Shown here: piece by piece, positions 53,732-60,584 of the stretch
How the letters are laid out: each line of letters begins with the position of its first letter
Numbering within the stretch: the stretch's first letter is position 1
Source: Annulohypoxylon bovei var. microspora
Taxonomy: Eukaryota > Ascomycota > Sordariomycetes > Xylariales > Hypoxylaceae
Assembly (NCBI GenBank): GCA_022836615.1
Contig: MU405399.1
Location: 1-60,584 of the forward strand
DNA length: 60,584 bases
Direction of reading: 5' to 3'
Translations under genes and position numbers: made by a program
The notes under the pieces: model-generated
Seen by the model: the letters and a program-made list of their open reading frames with translations, nothing else
Database searches by the model: none
What the model was told of the DNA's origin: nothing

Positions 53732-56067
53732 AGAAAAAAAAAGGTCTTTTGTCTCTGCTTGGTCGGAATTAGTTGGATCGCTCTTGTTTCTCGAAAAAAA
53801 AAAGGCTAAAAAATAAAAATAGAAGGGGATAGGCAAAAGGGGCATAGTGAGAGACGTGCTGTTAAGAGTCGCTTGCATCCGCTTGGTTATCTATTCCATA
53901 TTTTATGGGTAGATTCTGGGCTTCCGAATAACCCTGGGAAAAAGAAGAAAAGTGAGCTACATGGCTTTGTTTTCTGTCGGTTTTTACGAATTACATCCGA
54001 AAAGTTGCCCTCTTCCCGAATCACCGCCAACCGCAGGCTAGTTAGTCGTACGTCGACTTATGATGGCTGGCGAAATCCGATTCTTCTAGGAAAAGGAGGG
54101 GAGAAGTAGATTTGAGTTCGTACTGGTTAAGGGGAGTGCATGTTTGTTGTTGATTACACGTCTCTCTTCCTCAGCTTGTACAGTAGGTCATATGAATTTA
54201 CTCGGGTTTTCACTAACAAGTTGACTTTGGCTGAAAGAGGGATCCTACTCTCATGCAGTTGGTGATTTCATGAGTGTGACGGTATGGCTATTCATGCTAT
54301 TGCAAGGGGTTGGAAAGTGAACAGGCAACATCTTGCGAGTTGTCAGGGGCTCCACGTCGCGTAATACCATTAGGCTATGAGGTTCCTTGTAGTCTGTCGT
54401 CAAATGATGAGATGTCCTTGGTGGAAAGAAATAACGATGTCGTCGCTGCGTACGAGAGATGGGAGATCGACGGCTGTTAGAGATAATATCTCATGCTTCG
54501 TACGGCCAACCCCTTGATGCTTTGTTAGGAGGATGTCAAAATTTCGTAACTAGCTCTTCCCTTAAGAAGACCTCGTTAATATCTTTTAGGACAAGCGAAT
54601 TACAATTGATGGTGGTCGTCGTGCTTCAATCAACGGTAAACGAAATTTCGGCTTTTACACGTATATCCCCGGAAGGGGATATTTTATTCGGTAGACGAAT
54701 GAATTTTGGTAAAAATTACAACATTTTTAGTTACTGTGTTGCAATCTTTACATAATTCTACTATGGATTTCTCGTATGGAGGGTTGATTCCCGGGAGAGG
54801 CTCTGCGCTCCCTTCCTTCGCTCCAACATCGGGTGACATGCTGCGATCAGAAAGGAAAAGAAATGCACCCGGTGACGCCGCTTTGATAGAACGCCGCCTA
54901 CGTAGATTGTCTCTCCTAGAGAGATGTGACTGGTCAGTAATCTACATCGCATGAACACGCGGCCATCTGCGAATCGATACGAGAATTACCAACACGATCT
55001 CCCTGCGTCTTAAGCGCTATCATATCAACAGGTACGTTTTTGGCTTCAAGGAGCGAGTGCGACGTCAGCATTAAGACGTGTTTGAAACTATCTTCACCGC
55101 CGTGTAAGATGTGTAGGCTATAGGCTATTTCTCAGTTAACTTCAATATGTTCATTTGATATAGAGTGAAGCCGAGCAGGTCGAATGGAAGCAAACGGAAT
55201 TCCGGTACCTTGATGCAACATCGTGGCGTGGTTACACTCGATCCACTGCTCTATAGGTATATGCTCGACGGTTCATGGGGTAATCGCTTGTCGATAGCGA
55301 CGAGTCTCTACTGAATCCTTTAGAAAAGAACCAATCGGGACTTTTTGTTCGTTCTATTTACTTTGATGCTGATGCTGAGCTGTACGCTGTCGTATGTAGA
55401 AACGCCAGTCAGAAGCTTCGAACCCTCGCACAGTTTTATGGTGCTGAGGTGAGGCATACGAGGGGCATCCCAGCTTTCCATTTTTAGTCGAACCAGTCAA
55501 TCGGTGAAATCTCTTGTCGATCGCTAATACTTCTCGTCAAAAACGTCGACCTACAGATTACTCAACATGCCCAAACCCCACAAGTGCCGGGGGCTGTGAT
55601 GTCTCTGGGCGTAAGACGGCAATTCCCACTTCGGATAGATCTTCGTGGATCCCGTCGCCCCCTATTGGTCGCTTCATTCTCAGCTCCCCAGGTTGGCAAA
55701 TAACCTACCCGAGCTGTGGCTTTGTTTGCAAGGAGCCTCAGTCTCCTTGCATCGTCGTCGATTTCGCATGGTCAGATTGGGTGCCAAACATCGTGTTCGC
55801 CAAAATTCAACTGGCGAGAGTCGCTAAGGTACGGTGGTGCCTGCGCCATGGGTTGGGTTACGAGATGGACGATACGATGAAGGGAGAGACCTCACGTTGT
55901 TATAAAAGGAGGGCAAGCGACCTTAATCTCCAGACTTCCATCAACCAGTCTCACACATCCAACAATCACTCGATCATAAATACCACTAACTCTCCACATC
56001 TCCGATCTCAATTCAACTTCACGACCTTCCACCTAAACTAAACATCACAATTCCAATCACCGCCAAA
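53732..56067. other. Intergenic, 2.3 kb
   Basis: Contains the 3' flank of the coiled-coil gene and the promoter of the secreted-protein gene. Open frames at 54459, 54706 and 55514 have no family signature or convincing start. No RNA gene is seen. Confidence 0.45.
55910..55918 (+). promoter_or_regulatory. TATA box of the secreted-protein gene
   Basis: TTATAAAAG lies about 150 bp upstream of the start codon. It is followed by a C/T/A-rich leader (CCATCAACCAGTCTCACACA) without further ATG, the layout of strongly expressed fungal genes. Confidence 0.6.
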
Positions 56068-56536
56068 ATGCAGTTCACCACCTTCATCGCCGCCGCCGCC
56101 GCCCTCGCCTTCGGCGCCAACGCCGGCGTCATCCCCCGCGACGGCGCGCGCCTGGGCCAGTTCCGCGTGTTCGGCGCCGACGGCTGCTCGGACCTGAACT
56201 ACGGCTTCTACACGGTCGACCAGTCCGACGCCAACGCCTGCCACCAGTTCACGGGCGTGCCCGACACCGGCGTCAAGTCGCTTGTGCTCGAGGCCATGAA
56301 CTACCCCGCCGCCAACGGGTGCAGCTGTAAGTTCTCTTGTCTCCACCTCGGTAAATACAAGTCAAGGAAAGCTGGGCTAACCGTGAGTAAAAAAAGTCTT
56401 CATCTACACCGACAGCGCCTGCGCTTCCGGCCGCCGCTCCCTGTCGACCTCGACCTGCAACGACGTGCCCCCGCCCAGCGCCACCTGGGCCTCGTGGCAG
56501 ATGTACTGCCCCTCGGGCAGCGCCGCCGGAAACTAG
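56068..56536 (+). CDS. Small secreted six-cysteine protein
   Basis: Exons 56068-56326 and 56397-56536 (70-nt intron, GTAAGT) give 132 aa. Residues 1-19 (MQFTTFIAAAAALAFGANA) are a clear signal peptide with an ANA-G cleavage site, and VIPR follows. The mature part has six cysteines at 40, 58, 85, 95, 107 and 124, enough for three disulfides, and no membrane anchor. Splicing joins NGC-S-F-FIYTDSAC. I recognise no named family; small size, even Cys number and secretion fit a candidate effector or surface protein. The coding sequence is nearly GC-saturated at third positions, and a canonical TATA box lies upstream. It is the last gene before the RIP-degraded block, 840 bp away. Confidence 0.88.
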
Positions 56537-57379
56537 AGCGATCGCGGGTTGACGGGATGGGGCGGAGGATTTAATCGATACGGGATACGGGATATTATGG
56601 TCAGGGTTAATCTAGCATTCAACGGAGCAGACTTAGGCATTCATTTATCGGTGGGGAAAACCGGTATTAACATTTAGACATTTTTGGCATTAGATTGCAC
56701 ACTCCTTGTGGTTCTTGTAATTAGTATATATACATGAGTGCCCCCGTCATTTGATATTATTGAGGAAGTGTGACTTTCGGCTTCAGGTGTTTGTGTACAA
56801 GGTGGCGCAAAGTCACAGCAGTACAATTCGCACTCGTCCATCTGCCATCTTAGGCTACGGGTTCTCGGGTGCACCACCTTGAGAAACCGGATGACCCCTC
56901 GTCCTTGTGGAGATAGCACGTATTTCCGAATACCGAGATGATGTGCAGGTTAGGTGAAGTGGACCATGCAGAGTGGAGAGAGGGGGCGGGTTGATGAGGA
57001 TGTTTTACGTAGCTAAGGACTACCTATTTCGTTTAATATTTAGATAGATATAACTACCAATGAGTTTTATGATAATTCTTATTGTAGACAATTTTATACC
57101 CATTTTTACCTATGTTCAAACTCGGGAGTGATCTGGGTAATTAGCATGGCATCGTTACAATCTTAGGTAGTTCTTACATAAGGGACCCAACCCTCTAAAA
57201 CTCACTGGCTTCATTCCTTTGTTAATATAGGTAGGCTTCTTTGAGCATTATTACAATCCGTTCCCGCGTCTAAGTCCTCAACTTTGATTAGCCCGGCGAG
57301 CTCCATTATAATCCCGAAACAGACCGCATCATGCCATTGACCCGGAGCCGAAAATGGACCCACTCGTTCCGCAGCTGTA
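56537..57379. other. 3' flank leading to the AT-rich block
   Basis: Ordinary intergenic composition with a TATAGGTAGG motif near 57227. An 81-codon minus-strand frame at 56674 has no support. Confidence 0.5.
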
Positions 57380-60300
57380 ATATAAACAGTAAGTTTTACA
57401 TAAATATCATTAATGTGAAAGATGAGGCTAAAGAAGTAACATTTTTAAAATAAAATTATAAGTCAATGCTTGCTTAAGTAGGTACTTAAATAATTAATAA
57501 AGCGAAAGATTTAACATAAAAAATATTAAGGCGGATAATAATATAAAATCCGTTAACCCGCCTTTTTAATTAAAATATTAAAATATATATAATAAAAAAT
57601 ATATAATATATAATAAAAACATATTATATTAAAAAAAATATAAAGGATTATAACGTTAAAAAACGTTATAACGTTTAATAAATTATAACGTATAAATTAT
57701 TATAAATCGAAAACCCAAAATATTAATTAAAGTAAAAATTAACGTAAAGTTTATATTATAACTTTAAACGTAATAAACGTAAATCTTTATAATAAAATTA
57801 TTTTTAAATTTAAATAAATTATTAAAACGTTAATTAACTTAATTTACACCTTTAAATATAAATATTATAATTTAAAAATAAAAGGTTATTACTTTTTTTT
57901 TTTTTTTTTATTAATAAAAATAACCTCATTTTTAACCTTATATAATACGAGTTTATTATTATTAATAAAAATCGTTATATAAGTTTTTTAAAGTTTAATA
58001 TAACTTTTAATATTAATTAATAAATAATAATCATTAAATTTAAACTTATATTACTTTTTTTTATATTATAATTTTTTTAATAAAAGTTTATTAAAAATAA
58101 TAATTAAAATATAATTATAAATATTATTAAACCTATAAAATAATTATTTTTAAAAAACGTTATCGAAGTTAAAACGGATAATTAAAATAACATTATAAAA
58201 GATTACGTAAAGAAGTTTAATAAAAATTATTACCATTAAAAAAATTTATCGAAAAAATTAATAAACGTTTAAAAATTAATAAATACGTCGATTATTACCT
58301 TTAACTTAAATAAAACTTTAAAAGGCTTCATAAAAAAATTATAAAAAAATATCGATTATTAAATCCATTTAATAATAATATAAACCTTTTTCGTAATATA
58401 TTAAAAAAGTATGAAAATGCCGAAAGTAATTATAACGAAAAATTTATTCATGAAAAATATTTAATAATCGGTTATTATAAAACACCTTTAAACCGTTTAA
58501 AAATAAAAGGAATAAAAATACGGTAATTCGAAAAAAATTAAATCATAAATTTAATATATAATTAATATAATTTAATTATTTATATATAATATCTTTATTA
58601 TATAATATGCTTTAAAATTAAAATTTAATAAATTTTATTAATTATTATTTAATAAAATACTTTAAAATCACAACCATTAATTTTAGATTTTAATTACTTT
58701 AACGTTATATTATCATTTTAATTATTATTTCTTTATATATTATTACGTTAATTTACCATGGATTTTTACGGATTCCTTATTTTTATGAAACTTTTTATTA
58801 ATAACGAAATTAAACTTTTTTTTTAATACGTTAATATTTATTATTTTATTTATTTTAATTAAAATTTATTATTAAGTTTATAAATATTTAATAATGGTTT
58901 TTTTTATTTTATTATATATTATACTTATTACATTATAATTAAAAATATTTAAATCGAAAACAAAAAGCGGGATCATTTTTATAACAACCGTTTAACATAA
59001 AATGCGCCATTTTTATTTAAATTCGTTAATATTAACTAACTTATTATTAAAATACCCACCGATAATATATTATTAATTAATTAATATTATTTCTATGTTT
59101 CGAATTATTTTAATGGTAAATTATAATTATAATATTTTTATTCTTTTATTAAATAATAATAATAATTTATAAACCAATATTTTATTATTTTAAACTTCGA
59201 ATATTAAGATTTCCTTAAAATTATTTTAAAAAAATAAAACTCGCTTTAATTTAAAAACGTTAATAATTCGTTTAAAAAGTTATTTTTAAATGTTCCTAAC
59301 GAATTATTTAATATAATCGATCTTAAAAACCCTTTTAACTTCCTTTTAATTGTTATTTATTATAATAAATTTTATCGTATTATTAAAATATTATGTGGGT
59401 TATAATTTTATTATATTATTTTAATTATTAATAAGAAATGGTTTAAAAGAAATCATATGTGTAAATATGTAAAAACTTATTAATAAAACGACTTTTTTAA
59501 TAATTATTATAATATTATCCCTTTTTATATAAATATTTATAAGTTTTTTAATATTAATATTTTTATTTTTATTTTAAAAATAAACCTTATTTTTTAAAAC
59601 AATAAAAATAAGTTACGTATATATATATTTATAACTTCGGGTAAATTAAATTAATATAATTTAAAAATAATTAATTAATATTATAACTAATTATATTTTT
59701 TTTTAAAAAAAATCCCTCCGGAATATTTTTTTACTCATTTTACGTAATTAATATTTATTAAAATAATTTTATTATTCCTTAATAATTTTAATAAAATTTA
59801 TAACCTTAACATATTTAAAAAAGTGGGTTATAATTACGAAAAAACTGAAATAAAAATAATTAATAATTTCCTTTAACCACAAAGTGGGAATCGATCGCAT
59901 AATATAATTAAAATAAAACGTATTTATTTTAAAATATAAAAAAATAAAAGATTATTAAAAGATAAGGTTAATAATAATACTTTTTTTTTTAATTTTTTCG
60001 ATTCGGTTTATTATAACGATTATTTTAAAAATATACATAATTAATATAACTCCAATAATAACGATTATAATAATAATAATAACGAGTCGATTTAACCTTA
60101 AAAATAAATATAATTTTTATTAAGAATTAATTATCGCATTATTAAAAAAGTTAAAGGTATAGAATATAAATTTACTATTAATAATAATAATCTTAAAACC
60201 GATTTATTATATATACGTAATATTAAAAATCAAATAAATAACTTAAATATAAATAATATAATTAAAATATAAATTATTTTATTTAAATTAAATAAAACTG

Positions 60301-60584
60301 GTAAAAAGGCCTTAAATAAGCTGGTTTGGTAGTTTTTTATATTATATAATAATTAAATAATTAATATTTCCTTTTCATAATTAAATAATAAATAAATTTT
60401 AAGTGAACTTTATAATAAATTTAATTAATTACTTATAATTAATTAAAAAAATATATAATAAATGGTTTAATGTGTTAAATACATTTAAGTATAATAAAAT
60501 TAATTAAATAATAATTTAATTAAAATATTTTAATAAATAATATATATATATAAATTCATATAAAATTATAATATATAATATATA
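57380..60584. repeat. RIP-degraded AT-rich block (decayed repeat DNA)
   Basis: From about 57380 to the window end the sequence is overwhelmingly A/T. The few remaining C residues are mostly in CpG, CpC or CpT (words such as AACGTTATAACG), while CpA and TpG are almost absent over hundreds of bases. That is the product of CpA-to-TpA mutation on both strands, the known RIP signature in Pezizomycotina. No open frame of meaningful length survives, so the original element, presumably a transposon, cannot be named. The block runs off the window. No telomere repeat is seen. Confidence 0.9.

Noticed and set aside
55514..56041. 175-codon plus-strand frame
   Set aside because: Starts with a non-ATG codon and runs through the TATA box and leader of the secreted-protein gene.
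57380..60584. Search for surviving reverse transcriptase or transposase motifs in the AT block
   Set aside because: Stops in every frame and loss of nearly all G/C codons leave no readable motif.
1..60584. CRISPR arrays, rRNA genes, dispersed 5S rRNA, biosynthetic cluster backbone genes
   Set aside because: None found; the tandem arrays present have no spacer structure, and no polyketide or peptide synthase module is present.

Overview
The window is nuclear DNA of a filamentous ascomycete (Pezizomycotina, most likely Sordariomycetes). Genes carry short introns of about 50-110 nt with GTAAGT/GTATGN-type donors. The products include a septin, dynein light intermediate chain, Lag1-type ceramide synthase, Fre-type metalloreductase and a RES-complex RRM protein. 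The right end is an AT-saturated block that has almost no CpA/TpG but keeps CpG, the footprint of repeat-induced point mutation (RIP). No species call is possible from sequence alone.

Layout. 1-7.3 kb is dense: a PPIL1-type cyclophilin (+), an Sgf11-like nuclear zinc-finger protein (-), an Naa50-like acetyltransferase (+) with an N-terminal PIP-box-like motif, and glucokinase (-). 7.3-16.8 kb is gene-poor; the only gene I can support there is a 54-codon Cys-rich ORF at 13024-13188. 16.8-18.0 kb holds an intradiol ring-cleavage dioxygenase. A tRNA-like relic (about 18.4 kb) and a tRNA-Ser(AGA) with a 14-nt intron (19.1 kb) follow, then a large metalloreductase (20.0-22.6 kb, -). 22.7-27.2 kb is gene-free and rich in AT palindromes and short tandem repeats. 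27.2-35.1 kb holds an SRR1-domain gene with an in-frame stop or a 60-nt intron, an orphan ORF, a 367-bp hAT-type MITE with 15-bp perfect terminal repeats, a SnoaL-like protein and a YyaL/SPATA20-type protein with an altered CxxC. 36.6-50.9 kb is a conserved housekeeping block: dynein light intermediate chain (-), Ist3 (+), Hsv2-like PROPPIN (-), Cdc11-type septin (+), Bax-inhibitor family protein (-) and ceramide synthase (+). 51.8-56.5 kb holds a low-complexity coiled-coil protein and a small six-cysteine secreted protein. From about 57.38 kb to the end the sequence is RIP-degraded and has no gene.

I see no biosynthetic cluster or operon-like unit. The genes are independent functions in alternating convergent and divergent pairs. 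Several are linked only by theme: membrane lipid and vesicle traffic (ceramide synthase, PROPPIN, Bax inhibitor), cytoskeleton (dynein chain, septin), and pre-mRNA splicing (cyclophilin, Ist3).

All multi-exon models were built by hand from splice signals and frame continuity. Each spliced length given is a multiple of three. The most notable observations are the small Cys-rich gene in the gene-poor zone, the PIP-box-bearing acetyltransferase, the hAT MITE with its target-site duplication, the sharp changes in third-position GC inside single genes, and the SRR1 stop/intron ambiguity.
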